Assembly (NCBI GenBank): GCA_018136815.1
Contig: CM030943.1
Coordinates: 3,265,885-3,329,884 of the forward strand
Reading direction: 5' to 3'
Length of the DNA stretch: 64,000 nt
Source of the DNA: Isochrysis galbana
Lineage: Eukaryota > Haptophyta > Isochrysidales > Isochrysidaceae
The notes under the pieces are model-generated. The model searched no databases. It was given only the letters and a program-made list of their open reading frames with translations, and had not been told where the DNA came from. Below, one piece after another: positions 36,966-48,930 of this stretch (within the stretch, counting starts at the first letter, position 1; the number at the start of each line of letters is the position of its first letter). The position numbers and the translations under genes were made by a program.

Positions 36966-37139
36966 CCCCCCCCCCCCCCCCTCTTTCACCCACCCGCCCA
37001 CTGCTCTCTGCCGTTTCCGCAGGTGGTTTTGTATTATCAGCAGACGAAGATGCAGAAACGTCTCGATACTGAGCGGGAGCAGCGCGAGCTCGCGGAGATG
37101 AGGGCAAAGCTTGGACTGGATGATAGTGCTTCTACCTGA
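36512..37139 (+). CDS. SF3B6: Splicing factor SF3B6 (p14)
   Basis: Two exons, 36512-36766 and 37023-37139, joined in phase 0; 123 residues, close to the ~125 of known p14 proteins. A single [23 protein letters not shown] (RNP2 LYVRNL), then [10 protein letters not shown] (RNP1). The diagnostic [12 protein letters not shown] and [18 protein letters not shown] are present. p14 is the U2 snRNP/SF3b subunit that lies against SF3B1 and contacts the branch-point adenosine. The intron (36767-37022) starts GTGAGTG and is filled with (CT)n and a C-run before TTTCCGCAG. The C-terminus is highly charged ([17 protein letters not shown]). The ATG follows 100 bases of A/G-rich sequence. Confidence 0.97.
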
Positions 37140-38819
37140 AGCCTAGGGGAATGGACACATGTCGCACGTCTCCCCGGTTTCGGCGTGATGGGCTATGTGT
37201 GCTGCATTGCCACGCCGCGTGCCGTAGTCACACGTGTGCACTATGTGTATGCGTGCGACAGCTCTCTCGATTTTTCAATCTGGCTGCTTCTCGCTGCTTT
37301 GCTCAAGCCGTGAGACCGACAGCTGCTCGTATCGTGTGAGATCAGGCGACGTTGACGACAACGCTCAAAGTGGTGTGGTGCGGGTGGGTGAACGATACGC
37401 CGAGCAGCAAGCAGCCAGCTGTGCTCATAGGCTCTGGGGCCATGCAGGGCCGGTGGGGGTGGAGGTTCGGGAACCCGTGAGGTCTTGAGGCGCAGAGGTC
37501 ACTTGGCGAGGAGCGCGACGCCTTGCCGTACGTGATTCGGGGCCAAAAGACGCAAACGATAGCGCTTCTCCGCCTGGTGTGCTGCCCGGTCGAGGGTGAA
37601 GGGAAGTTACCCGTCTGCGCGAGGGAGTAGCCGAGGGGCACCTTGCAGGGAGGGGTCGGCTGTATTGGGAGGAGCAGCCGTTCAGCGCATCCGCTTCGAG
37701 GGAAGCATGCGCACTTGCCACATGCACGCGCTCAAATCCGTACATGAAGGGGCAATAGGTTGATAAGTCTGCCTTGTACAAGTGTGTTCAGATGGGACGT
37801 GGGGTTTCATTGTTGCAATTCTTGGGCTGCAACCCGCTTGAAGGCGACCGCCAGTCTGGTCTGGAATTCTTTTGAAGAAAGCACCGCCTAGCACCTGGGA
37901 GACCCCCCCCCCCCCCTGTTTGCCTGGCTAATAGCTAGAATTACGTTTATACTTGGTTCACCCATGGGGGGGCACGAGCCTCCCCCTCTCTCCACTCCTC
38001 CCCCACCGTGGGGGAGGAACCACCCACACCCTAACGCCCTAACGCGCCCTAAGCCCAACGAGGCGCCTCATCCGGAGCTTCCTCGGGCAAATCTTCCTAG
38101 CGCACAGGTGAGCCCCCCATGAGATTTTACTTGGGCTTTGGAGAACGATCAAAAATGCAGCCCCACCATGCTGTGCCATGTGAGTAGTTGTTAACCACTG
38201 TTTGACCGCCCTACCACCGACAAACCTTCGAACGACCGAACACGAACCCGTTCGTTATGTGATGTGTTGGGGCCGCATGTAAATGTATATTCCGTCTGTT
38301 TGGACTCAATAGACAGAAGCACACTCAATGGATTGGGGCTAACCACCTTCGTTAGCTCGATTGGCAGCGCGTCGAAGATGTCGTTCAACTCACTAGGATA
38401 AGGCAACGGAAACTCGACATGGGGAACCAGTAGACTTCCATTCACGCTTCTCACCTCCGACGGTTCGTCGCGCCTCACGAGCAATGGAAAAGCCCCCTCG
38501 CAGAGGAGAGAGAGACCAGGGAGAGATGGGGAGGGATGGAGAGGGGCGATGGGCGCGTTGTGAGGCTCGCGGCTACAGCGAGCTTCACAGAAATAGAGGG
38601 GGCCATCCACTCGCGTGAAAGTTCGCAATCATGACACGAGCAGCCAGAAACAATGTTGAGAGAAGAGACGGTGGAAAGTGCGATTTGAGCCGCGGGTGGG
38701 GCTCCATCATCACATCGGACAAACAGTCAGAGAGAACAGAGGCCTTCTCTCCCGCCCTACGGTGGCGGCGGCTCGACGTCCGGCCAGGGGCGACGCCGCA
38801 GCTACGCCTGCAGTTTGTT
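37140..38819. other. Intergenic between SF3B6 and the methyltransferase
   Basis: A convergent interval. It contains a C-run at 37905-37917, inverted CTCCCCC/GGGGGAG words near 37980-38015, and a minus-strand 145-codon frame (38628-38191, MRTFTRVDGPLYF…) for which I see no homology or splice support. The methyltransferase stop is at 38820. Confidence 0.5.
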
Positions 38820-41800
38820 TCATTTGGTTCCGGGCTTTGCATCGGCCGCGAGCAAGATCTGCCGGCCGAGCGCCATCGCCAGCTTCGGCGAGACGGCATT
38901 GCCCACCTGTCAGCACGAGGAGCACGAGCGCGTCACACACCGTGGCATGGGGAGGCTATGCTCGAGCGGCGCGCATGCGTGGGCCACGCACCTGGCGGTA
39001 GCGAGAGTAGATACAACCGGTGAAGCGGTACCAGTCGGGGAAGCCCTGAATGCGCGCATTCTCACGAATAGAGAGCACCCGGTCTTCGTCCGGGTGGATG
39101 ATGGGCCGGTTATGCGGCTCGGGCCGGCACACCACCGTCGGCACGATGTCTTCCCAGGCGAGGCGCCCGAAGCAAGCATTCGGGCGTCTATAGGAGCGCG
39201 CATAACTGTCGCAGACACATGAGGAGGAGGAGACCCGTGAGCGGTGTGGCAAGGGTCAGCACGCCGCGTAGGCCGCCAACAGCAATCGCAAAGGCGGACT
39301 GGCCGCGCTGAGGCACGCGGTGCACGACAACAGCCCGGCGCAAGCGTACTCGGGGATGATCGGCTTGCCCGAGGAGGTCTTCTTGCCCTCCGGCAGGTCG
39401 CGCCAGCAGCCATGCAGCTTATCTTTGGCCTTAGGGATGAGATTGACGCGCTCCTGCCAGTGTACCAAAGGCAAGGGGATGACGAGGGTGGCGCCGGAGG
39501 CATCCATGCCGCGGATCACCCATGCGATGAAATGCGTATCACCAGCACGATATGGTGGCGGCCCATGGCCAGGGCGGGGGTGCTGCCACGTGCACATAGG
39601 GTCACCGGTGTCTCGCCGAACACAAACTGGGCGCGCCGACACGCGGCGGCTCGCAGAGCGCCCCGCACCTGGTCGTCGAGGTTGAGAACGAGCGACTCGT
39701 GGTCGTGAAGCTCGAGGCCCTTACAGCCCTTGCGCGCATCGCGCTGGAAGTCGCTCACTGGCTGCACCCGCTCCCCCGAGCTATTGGTGCCCGAATACCT
39801 TCCATCAGGGGTGTGGCGCGAACATAAGTTCGGGGCTCGGCATCGCCAGTGCCGAGAGCGATAGCGGGCTCGGCACGGCGCACTTGATTGCGCGATAGGG
39901 CGTCGCCGTCTCCTCCTTGGGCGTCCGATTCTCTTGGTTAGACCGGAAGTCGCGTTGTTTTGCCTGCAGACAGCAGGTGAGGAGCAAGGCAAGGCGGAAA
40001 GCGTGAGCGCGCGCACGCGTAGGGTGAGTGGGTGGGGTTCAGTGGAGGAGCTGCGGGCAAGCCTCGCCTCCGCCCGCCCCCTCGCGCGCTCCCGCTCCGC
40101 CTTCTCGGCCGAGGAGCGCATGCGCCCAAAGTCATTCGGGAGAAGGGAGGCTCGGCCGGCGGTCGCCTGAGTGAGGAGGGCTCCCTCTCTGGGAAGGCGT
40201 GTGCACATCGGGTGGATGGGAGGCCGAAGGGGGAGGGGGGGGGAGGGGAGGGGGGGGGTTCACCTTGATCGATGGCAAATCCCGGAATGCATCCCGAAGG
40301 GTAAGAGGCGGCTGCAGCGAGGCCGACACCGTGGCGTCGGGTACATTCAGCAGGTGCGTCCTCATCCAAGTCGTCATCATCGAGATGGGCACTGGCGGCA
40401 GCCGGTGCGTAGGTGCAGGGTACTCGGGCAGCATCTCGTCACGTCGGGCGGCGTACAAGATGGTGCGCGCTCGGTTCTGTGGTAGGCCAAAGGTTCCCGA
40501 GACGCACACGCCGATGCGAACCTGCGGAGCGGACGCGATTCAGCGACCGGATGCTGGCAAGTTGTCTCCAGTGGGAGGGATTGCGCGCGCAGTCCATGAG
40601 AGCGCAACATCGAGTCGGGCTTGCCCGCCGCCTCCAGCGGCGGAATCTACTCTGTGGCGGCCTCGGAGCCTGCGGCTCCCTTCACAAGTCGAGGTCACGG
40701 ACTAGGCGAGTGGTACCTGATAATCCCCCTGGATGAATGCCTCCATCGACTTCTTGATGACGAGCGAGTCGGCAAACATGAGGATGCCAACTACGTTCTC
40801 CATGATGACGAACCGAGGCTGCTGCAAGAGGCACCTGAGCCGGACTCGGCGCACACATGATCGGCGTGAGCCACGGGGCGGCCACTGGTGAGCCGGATGG
40901 GCTGCGCCTCGGCCTCCGGACCCCTACGGCGGCGGCCCACTAAAAACTCCGCCTCAAGGGATGGAATGGAAAGCTGCGTGCCAGTGGGACCGCTGTGCTC
41001 GCGAGACCCGCGCCGTGGCGTGTGGTAGTGCGCTCCGCTGGCGCGACACCGACCCACTCGGCACTCTCCGCTGTGCTACGGGATGGCTCACATTTGGGTG
41101 AAGTGTATCGTCTGCCGATTCTTGTTGTCGCCGAGGGGGTCTGCCCGATGAGAGTGGAAGGAGCTCGCCGTCAAGGTGAAGGCACGAACGACATACGGAG
41201 GGACAGGGGTAGAGAGCAACGATGGACCGAGCGCGCCACACCTGAGTGTCGGAATAGGTTAAACCCGGAGACGCCCTGGCACGGCGGACCGCCCATGACG
41301 GCGTCTACGTTCTCCGGTAGCGGCAGCTTACTCCTGGAGCGGCGTCAAGAGCGACAGTGCCCGTCAACACTTGTGCGAGTGTGCCATGGAGGTCAGGCAA
41401 AAGGCATACAGTGTGACGGGCGCAAGGGCGAGGCCCGTGCCTTAGCCTCATGCTCATAGAGATGTGCAAGGATCTGCGTGAGAAACGTGCGTGCCCTGGG
41501 CCGCCGAGGGCGCACCGGTTCTCAATCACGAACTGCTTGATCAGATCGTCTGGCACCTCTTCCTGGCGGATCCACTCCGGCTTCCTCGAGCCAGGTGCAT
41601 GGCATAGGTACTCTAGGACATGGTCCTTGCCGCGAACCTCCGTCACCTTGTTGAACTTGCAGTTCTGCGCAACGGGGGGAGGCGGCGGTGTGGGAGGCGA
41701 GGCGCATTGGGCTTGGCTGACGACGGCGGCGCGGAGCTGGCCAGATACTAATGCCAAGCCGCCTACCTTGGCCATGCCGTCGCTGCCGTCCATCTTCTTA

Positions 41801-44800
41801 GACTTGGCCGCCTTCGGCTTGTTATCAATCATCGACGCCCACTTAGCGCAGACCTACGAATGGGCATCGAGACTCAGCCGGTGGTGGAAGTACCCGACCC
41901 GCCGGCGCCGCACGGCATGGCCAGCGGCGACGTTGCGGTGCTCCGAATCTCTCGAGAACAGATTCATGAGCACGCCGCACCTTCAGGAAGTCCTCGCAGT
42001 CGAGATGAAATACCATGCAATCCGGGTGGTTGAGCTGATAGGTGTCAGCCTCCTCCTTGCACCACTCGCATGACCAGCGCGCCTTGAGGCGCGACGCGCC
42101 GACCGGCGTAGCTTTCTCGGAGAACGACAGCCCACCGCTGCACGAGCCAAGGTTGAGGCAGGCATGTCACGCAGGCAAGTCGGAACAAGGCCGCGCGGCG
42201 GGACGGGCACCTGCGAGGGGCTGCGCCGATCGCAAGTTCCGGCGACGTGTGCGCACGTGCCGTAGTGCTTGCACGCGATCTGTGGCGGCGGGCTTGCCTG
42301 CCGGAGTAGAGCTCCAGCACGTTGAGCTCGTTTCGGTCGCTCCCATCAGTTGCGGCGGCGGCGGATGGCGCAAGCTTCCGCTTGCGTGAGGCGGTCGGCT
42401 TGATGCTGTACGAGGCCCAGCGGTTGCTATATTGCCAGTCGGACGTCGAGAGCTTGCACTGCTTGCCCGATGTGGCATTGAGGCCTTCAATGGCCACTGG
42501 CTCCTTCAGCTGCGTGTGGCAGGCGGAGAGGGAAAGGGCGCGTAGTGCGACTGGGCTCGTAGGTGGGAACGTGAGCGGGCTTTACGGCGGGAAGAAGAAG
42601 GGAGGGCGTGCCGGACCCGCCTTCCCAGCAGCACAAGGCCACCCACCAGCGTGGTTCCTCACGCAAGCGAGCGCTCGCGCAGCGGGCACCATGCACGGCG
42701 TGGTGGGTGCGGCCGCGTGCGTTCGAGCACACCTCGGCGACCTTGATGTCAATGGTGTCGGGGTCCTCGAGCAGCTCGTCGTCCTTGAAGGCGGCGCCAA
42801 CGATGGTCCCGCCAAAGGTTTCCCGGGGCCTCCACAGCCGACGTGCGCGGCAGAGGAGGCGCCCTTGACCGTTGGCCTCCGCCATTAGCCCCTCGACCTT
42901 GACGACGTGGGGCGCCTCGTTGCTGGGGTTCATGATGAAGGGCTGCGGTTGGGGCGAGAACGGCGGTTAAGGGTGGCACAGGTGACGCCCTAGCGCGGAG
43001 CGCTACGTGCGTCAACGACTGATCGGGCCGCTGCACCCGGGGCGTGCGCACGCCATCCGCAGGCAGCGCTCGGCCGAAACGCTCAGGCCGCGGCGCCTTG
43101 GGACCTGCAGGTAGACGGCATCGCCAACGGAGATCTTCTTCCCATCGACGTGTACGGCGTCGTACTCGATATGACCGCTCGCCTGCAGCCTGCCCGCTCC
43201 ACTCCACTCAACCTTGACCGCTGCGTGCATGCGAGAGGTGTGGAGTGCGAGTGAGTGTCATGAGGGCGGCAACACGTCGTGCGAGGCGCTCTGATGCGGC
43301 TCTCACGCAACGGGCGGCCACCTCGTGTAGCCTCTCGGGAACTGGCGCATCAAAGCCATCCCGTCAGTTTCCCAGCTACAGGCCACATCCACCGGCCTCG
43401 GGCAGGCGACTCACCGGAAGTGCGGACTGTGCTCAGGTCTACCAAGGAGGTAGCACGCTTGCTGCGTGCGGGGCGGAAAGGCAAGCCCGACTGAGCGAAG
43501 AGTTCTTTGACCTGCCGCGCGGGGTGGTCAGGTCCGGGTGAGCCTCTCGTATAGGTTTAGACGCCGTCGCATGGCGGATGGACGCTCAGGCGACGCCCTA
43601 GCGGCAGTCGGAGTGCGCATGGCAAGTGCGGTGGCCAGGCAACGCACCGCCGCGCATTGTGTAATCCGAAGGTCGTCCCGGGTGGCGCCGGCGTCGTATG
43701 AGAGCATTTGATTGAGGATGAACCTGCAACAGTTGAGTGGGAGGAGAATCATGAAGTAGCTCGGCCTCGCGAATCGGAGTTCCGGAATGCCTTGGGCATT
43801 GTGAGCCGACGTAGCCCCTCCAACACGGGTGCACATAGCCCCTCCACCACGGGTGCCGGCGCACGGACGACAAGTTCGCGGGCCGCGTGCGCGGGCCGTG
43901 CGGATGCCGCGCATGGCGCACTTGGAGTGGCCCAACACTTGCTCCTCATCAAACTGGAGTGGCGAGTCGGTGCAGAGTGCAATCGAGGCGAGGAGCTCCT
44001 CCTTGGTCTGCGAGGGGTTGCGCTCGAGCGAACGCACCTGCATGCGAGTGCAATGAAGCAAACAAGTGAGACGTGTGTGCGACACGCGTGGGCGCACTCG
44101 GCACGCCTCCCGGCACGATGCGTGCGAGCCCCTACGCATCGCGAGGCCTGCGACCGAATCGAGCCTCTCGCATTCACTCGTCGCTGCTCCCTGATGTCTC
44201 CGAGAACGGGCTCGAGGTGACCGAGCGTCGCCTCCGCTCGCTGCGCTAGGATGCACCGGGCAGCGCACCAGTCGTGTGCAGAGCTCCACTTTTTCCACAA
44301 CGGGTGCGAAAAAGGGCGCGTACTCCGCCGAGGGACGGCCAAGCTCGTATCTGGTCGGAGAGGTTGGGGGAGGCGCGGCTGTTCACAGACGGCTCGGTCG
44401 GGGCTGGGGCGCGCGAGCATCTCGATTGGTGCGCGCTGCAACCGTGCGGCGTTGGCTCACGCCGCCGGCAGGGCTGGCAAGCAGGTGGCGGCCTCACTCA
44501 GCAGACTCGGTGCTCAAGAAGAGCCCAGGCTTGGGGAAAATGGAGGCGTCTTGGAGAGAGTACCCGGAGACGGTGTAGCGCTCGAACGGGCCGAGGCGCT
44601 GGACATAGAAGCTGGCGCCCTCGCTGTCGTAGTCATCCTGTGCGCAAAGCGATGCGAGCATCGAACGTGCACGCAATGGGACGCTGCAGCACCCACCACA
44701 GGAGAGCGAGCTGATACGCCAGCGGGGACACGCACGGTAGCATCGGGGAAGGGCTCGGCCGCGGACGGCGATGCCACATGCGCTCGCCTGCTCATCGAGG

Positions 44801-46436
44801 GTGTTCCAATTGGCGCCCACAAAGCCGGCGACAAAGATCTTAGAGGCGCGCCGCTCTTCCAGGACCTGCCAGCCACGGCAAAGAGAGATGAGTCTCGCGG
44901 CACCAGCCCTATGACCGTAGGGGCGCCGAGCACGCTGATCACCTCCAGCCGAACCGCCTGCCCATTCTCGTCGTACAAGAAGAAGTCGTCCAACTGGCGG
45001 AGCGGCAACGGCGGCGCCGGCCCGGCCGCCCCATCCGCTTCACCGACGGCGCCGGCTTGGGCCTCGGGCTGCTGATCGCCAGCAGTGTCAGCGGTAGGCT
45101 GGTCGCCGTTGCCAGACTCGTTCGCGGCGGCCGCCTCGGCGTCGTCTGGCGCCTCCCCGGCGGCCTCGGCCGTCAATCGTAGGGCCTCCGCTTCCGGAAC
45201 GGCCGTGTCAGAAGCGTCTCGGATCATGACCTGTGCCCCGCAGGCGAGGGGGTTGGGACGTTCAAATTGAGGACTGCCGCTCGCAGCGGCAACGCTTTCG
45301 CGGAGGCGCCGGCGGGGCTGCGGGCGCGTGCCCCGCCACCGCCTCCGGGAGATCGGTGGTCAGGCACGCCGCGCCCGCTGCACGCGGAGTGCGCGCCGAA
45401 GCAGCACACCTTCTGGCTCAGCTTCTCGCGCGTCGCATCCGCTGACAGATAGGCCGCCTCGTTCTGTGCCAGCTCGACTGAGAGCTCGCCCGCACTCATC
45501 CGCAGCCGGCGCGCCGCCTCCTCCTTAGCGCGCGCCTCGTTCATCAGCTTGACCTCGCGCTGCGTGCGGGCAAGGCCGAGGCGGGCGGCGTGGGTTCACT
45601 GTCCGCGGCTCTCCGGTGCGGCTCACTGGGCGCACCTGCACGACACTGTCACGCTTCTCGACAAAGGTGCGCAGCTCATTGCGCTCAGCCTGTTCGATGT
45701 CCATCCCCAGCTCCTTCACGGCCTGCGGCGACGGGCCGAGCGGGTTGGGGGACCACGTGGCGCTCGGTTGCGGCGCGGACGTGCGCAGGCGCGGGCGACG
45801 GCGTGGAGGCGTGGTGTGGTGTATGGTGGTTGCGGCCTGAGGAAAAGGCGCGGTCGTGAGACACGGGGCCAGGGGGCTCGCCTTGCGCTTGGCCTTCAGG
45901 TTGCGGATCGCTTTTGCCTCGTCCATCTGGGCTGACTCGAGCGCTGCGAGAATCCTCCATTCGGGCACGTCTGAGAAGTTGTCGAAGATTGAGGGGAAGC
46001 AAGCACGCAGAGCGTCGAGGTCCACGCTGAAGGTGGGGGAGGGAGAGGAAGGGACGGGGGGGGCGAGGGGGGGAGAGCGTAGGTGAAAAAGGGGCGAGGA
46101 GGCGAGGGGAGAAGGGGGTGGCAGGAAGGGGCGGGAAGGGAAGGTGAAGGGGGCGGGGGATTGGTGTTGGTGATTGCGGGAGGGGGGAGAGAGGGAGGGA
46201 GAGAGGGATGGAGAGGGAGGGGGGGTGGAGAGAGAGAGAAGACGACGAGCGGGCGGCGGGGAGGGAGAGAGGGAGGGGAAGAGAGGGAGGGGGAGGGAGG
46301 GAGGGAGGGGGGGGGGGGAGGGCGAGGAGGGGATGGGGGGAGAGGGCGAAAGCTGGCGGAGGCCGGCGGCCAGAGAGCACGGAGAGGGGGGGTGGAGGGA
46401 AGGGGAGAGGGTTTGGCACCTGTCGCCGTCGTTCAT
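38820..46436 (-). CDS. Cytosine-5 DNA methyltransferase: CUE-like, RFTS, BAH, chromodomain-like
   Basis: 26 exons, all in phase, about 1,119 residues: 46436-46420, 46026-45882, 45722-45636, 45559-45410, 45230-44904, 44865-44788, 44637-44498, 44350-44269, 44037-43922, 43723-43648, 43511-43415, 43220-43105, 42942-42733, 42509-42298, 42137-41981, 41853-41767, 41664-41516, 41333-41242, 41140-41092, 40834-40717, 40521-40264, 39963-39884, 39780-39669, 39453-39350, 39205-38992, 38906-38820. Domains: CUE-like (~8-50, [12 protein letters not shown]), coiled coil (~60-133), acidic linker, RFTS region (~209-406, [14 protein letters not shown] and [11 protein letters not shown]), BAH (~440-590), motif I LELYSGSGGLSF (~612), chromodomain-like (~700-748, EWIRQEEV), motif IV GGPPCQG with the catalytic Cys, motif VI ENV, motif VIII QNRAR, motif [12 protein letters not shown], motif X GNAVSP. 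Nuclear; methylates cytosine in DNA. The MTase half is chromomethylase-like, the N-terminal half MET1/DNMT1-like. Introns 45723-45881, 44638-44787 and 42138-42297 have GC donors. The junction 39884/39780 is the least certain. Confidence 0.9.
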
Positions 46437-46438
46437 CG

Positions 46439-46485
<47 letters not shown>

Positions 46486-46726
46486 TGAGTTGGGGTCCAG
46501 ATGCGGTGAAGGAGATGTGAAACTGCGCCGCGAGGAGATGAGAAAAGGGGGGGGGAGGGAGGGGGGGGGGCCTCGCGAGAGAGAGGGAGAAATGACCGCA
46601 CTGAGAACCTTTGAACTCACGTACGAAACTACGGTAAAAAGACTTTGGGGGGAGTGGAAGAGGGAGAGAGAGCTCGCTCTCTCTCTCTCTCGTGGGCCGC
46701 CCGATGGAGAGGAAGAAATAGAGAGA

Positions 46727-46822
<96 letters not shown>

Positions 46823-47082
46823 AGATAGAGGGGGAGGGGACCAGGGCTAGTACTTTCCTCTCGGGAGAAGAAGAAGAGAGGGCGAGGAGGAGAGAGAAAA
46901 TGGAGAGAGGAGAGAGAAGAGAGGGGCGGAGAGAGACGGAGAGAGAGAGAGGGAATATTAGAGAGAGAAGAAAAGGGACGGGGAGAGAGAAAAAAGAGAG
47001 AAGAGAGAAGAGAGAGAGGGAAGAGACAGAAGAGAAGAGAAGAGAGAGAAGAGAGAAGAGAAGAGAGAGAAGAGAGAAGAGA

Positions 47083-47115
<33 letters not shown>

Positions 47116-47116
47116 C
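46437..47116. repeat. GA-rich tract at the methyltransferase 5' side
   Basis: Plus-strand (GA)n and GAGAGAA runs at 46440-46482, 46670-46830 and 46880-47116, that is CT-rich on the gene's sense strand. The first intron of the methyltransferase (46027-46419) is similarly G/A-rich on the plus strand. Long frames on both strands are low-complexity artefacts. Confidence 0.9.
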
Positions 47117-47545
47117 TCCGCCCCACCCGTCGGCGGCGGCGGCGGGTTTCCCGCCTTCGCGAGAATACTAACCGTAAAGAAGGCCCCCCGCCGCCTTGCC
47201 CCCTCCGCCCTCCCCCAGCGGTATCTCTTCAACTCTTTACTCTTTACTGCCCGGGCCGAAGTACTCATACCCAGGTGCTTTACCCTAGAGGCTAGAGGAG
47301 AAATACTACCTCCGTTCCAAAACTCAGGATCCAGGGAGATGTCTCTTAGAGGGGGTTACAACATGCAATTCGAATGATCGAGACATGTTGCATGCTGCGG
47401 GTACACTGGGGCGTATGCCAGATGCCACAGACCATAGACCATAGATGCCAGATGCGATGGGAGATGGAGATGGGAGCGAGGACAGCATGAGCTTGATAAA
47501 GATAAAAACAAAACAAAAACAAAAGAAATGAGACGAGTTTTCATG
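47117..47545. other. Repeat-derived intergenic DNA
   Basis: 47226-47252 reads, inverted, CCCGGGCAGTAAAGAGTAAA, matching the motif at 26917-26940. At 47309 TACTACCTCCGTTCCAAAA resembles the terminal sequence of many Tc1/mariner-type MITEs, but no partner end was found. No gene. Confidence 0.5.
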
Positions 47546-48060
47546 TCAAAAAGGTGCGAAAAGTTGCCGCGGCGCGAACCTTGGCGCGAACTTGGGCGCG
47601 CGAGATTGCCAGCGCGATGACGAATTGGGATGGCCCATAGGGCCTGAGGGCAATGAGGAAGGAGGCAGACCGGCGGCAGGCGCGGCGGAGGAGACGACTT
47701 CGGAGACGCTGACGGGCTGAGGCCCGTCAGCAGAGGAAGGCGGGCAGGCGGGCTTGAGCGAGGGCGAGGACGGCGGCGAGAGCGACATCGAGCGAGAGGC
47801 GAGAGGCGAGGGTGAGTGAGAGGAGGGCTGTGTTGGCAGGGGCTGGTGAGGCAAGGAGAGTTTGTAGGGTACGAGTGTTACGAGAGCGAGAGCGACGGAT
47901 GACGACTGACGACAGGACGTCGGATCCAATGATGCTGCGACACCGACTCACGAACACACTAGAATCATTCACCCAAACCAAGCAAAACATGAAATAACCG
48001 AGACCCCACATCGCCGGTAACTCAAACACGTCGCGAGAGACAGAGAGAGAGAGCGAGCAT
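47546..48060 (-). mobile_element. Retroelement leader/gag-like region, copy B
   Basis: The uninterrupted homologue of 21150-22135, with the same minus-strand peptide words (SLKPACPPSSADGPQPVS, PSSLPSGPMGH). Its outer part (47945-48060) matches the right-facing leader at 34480-34600 in opposite orientation. Here the GTAG site that carries the insertion in copy A is intact (…TTTGTAGGGTACGAGTG near 47861-47877). Confidence 0.65.
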
Positions 48061-48282
48061 CATCTACGCACCTCTACCAGCGCGATCCCAGAACTATTCG
48101 TCACAGGCGACTGGAACGCTCCCGGAGACGACACGAGGAGCACGACGGCAGACGACACAGAAATACGGAGCGAACTCCGCAAATACTACGTTTGGCTATA
48201 CCAAGAACGTCGCAGCACAAGAGACCACGAACTCGAAGGAGCGCTGGAAACTCGCCCAATGAACGAACACGACATAGATGCC

Positions 48283-48930
48283 TTAGAAGGGAGGATAACG
48301 ATGGAGGAACTCACGAGCAGCCTTGTTCGGATCGGTAGAGCGAAGGTCGGCGGGGAAGCGTAGCGATTGCAGGCTCTCGAGGCTAGACTTAGCATCGCGA
48401 GTGCCGCCCTTAGTGCGGACGAACGTACGAGCGCGCACCCATTTCGTAAGAGTGCGAGTCGTATAGATGATGCGGGCATGCCAGGACTCACCAGAGGGGA
48501 CCTCACGGGCCGCCATCACCTGGTATTCGAGTGGGGCATTAGCGGAGTCGGAGTAGGCCTTGCCGTGGCGCCCATAGTGTCGTAGCCATTGTTCAAGAAT
48601 GTCCGGCTCATCAGACAGGGCTGGGTCCGCGGGAGGAGTGGCGTGGCGCTTAGCGTGACGTCGACTCTCCCGGGTACCCTTATGGCCAGACTTAGACTTA
48701 GAGGCGTGGGGGCGGAGAGATCTACGAGAGTTAGAGTGTAAACTGTAAACCTTCGGGGGCCATCATAGACGGCCGTCCCTCCCGATGTCAGAGCAAGGCT
48801 CATCTCACTCTTGGAGATTGCCTGCGAGGGCGCGCCGGCAGCTAGCGCGGAATGCGGTTCTTGCGGGGAGCTCATGGAGCTTTCCTCGGGGGTGGCTACG
48901 GGCATGGTGATCGACGCACGACGCACGACG
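48283..48930 (-). pseudogene. Retroelement gag-like remnant
   Basis: The frame at 48660-48283 reads through DEPDILEQWLRHYGRHGKAY and …SWHARIIYTTRTLTKWVRAR to a stop; this is compact, charged sequence of gag type. The upstream part opens at 48926 with the shared N-terminus (EESSMSSPQEPHSALAAGAP) in another phase, so at least one frameshift separates them. Assignment to gag rests on position next to integrase remnants and on the shared N-terminus with the copies at 0.3 and 50.2 kb, not on a recognised domain. Confidence 0.45.

Noticed and set aside
38191-38628. 145-codon minus-strand frame downstream of the methyltransferase
   Set aside because: No recognisable domain, no splice context and no repeat relationship; length is not exceptional for this GC content.
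41350-41480. Extra methyltransferase exon (CTCACGCAG acceptor, [13 protein letters not shown]…)
   Set aside because: It has a good acceptor but hits stops before a donor. Skipping it joins IENR to SKLPLPENV in phase, as the chromomethylase family requires.
26917-47252. A single 20-kb transposon carrying host genes
   Set aside because: Only one short inverted motif supports it, the motif also occurs inside another foldback, and no target duplication is visible; kept only as a low-weight alternative in the findings.
47309-47330. MITE end (TACTACCTCCGTTCCAAAA)
   Set aside because: It resembles Tc1/mariner-type MITE termini known from plants, but no matching inverted end or TA-flanked partner was found nearby.
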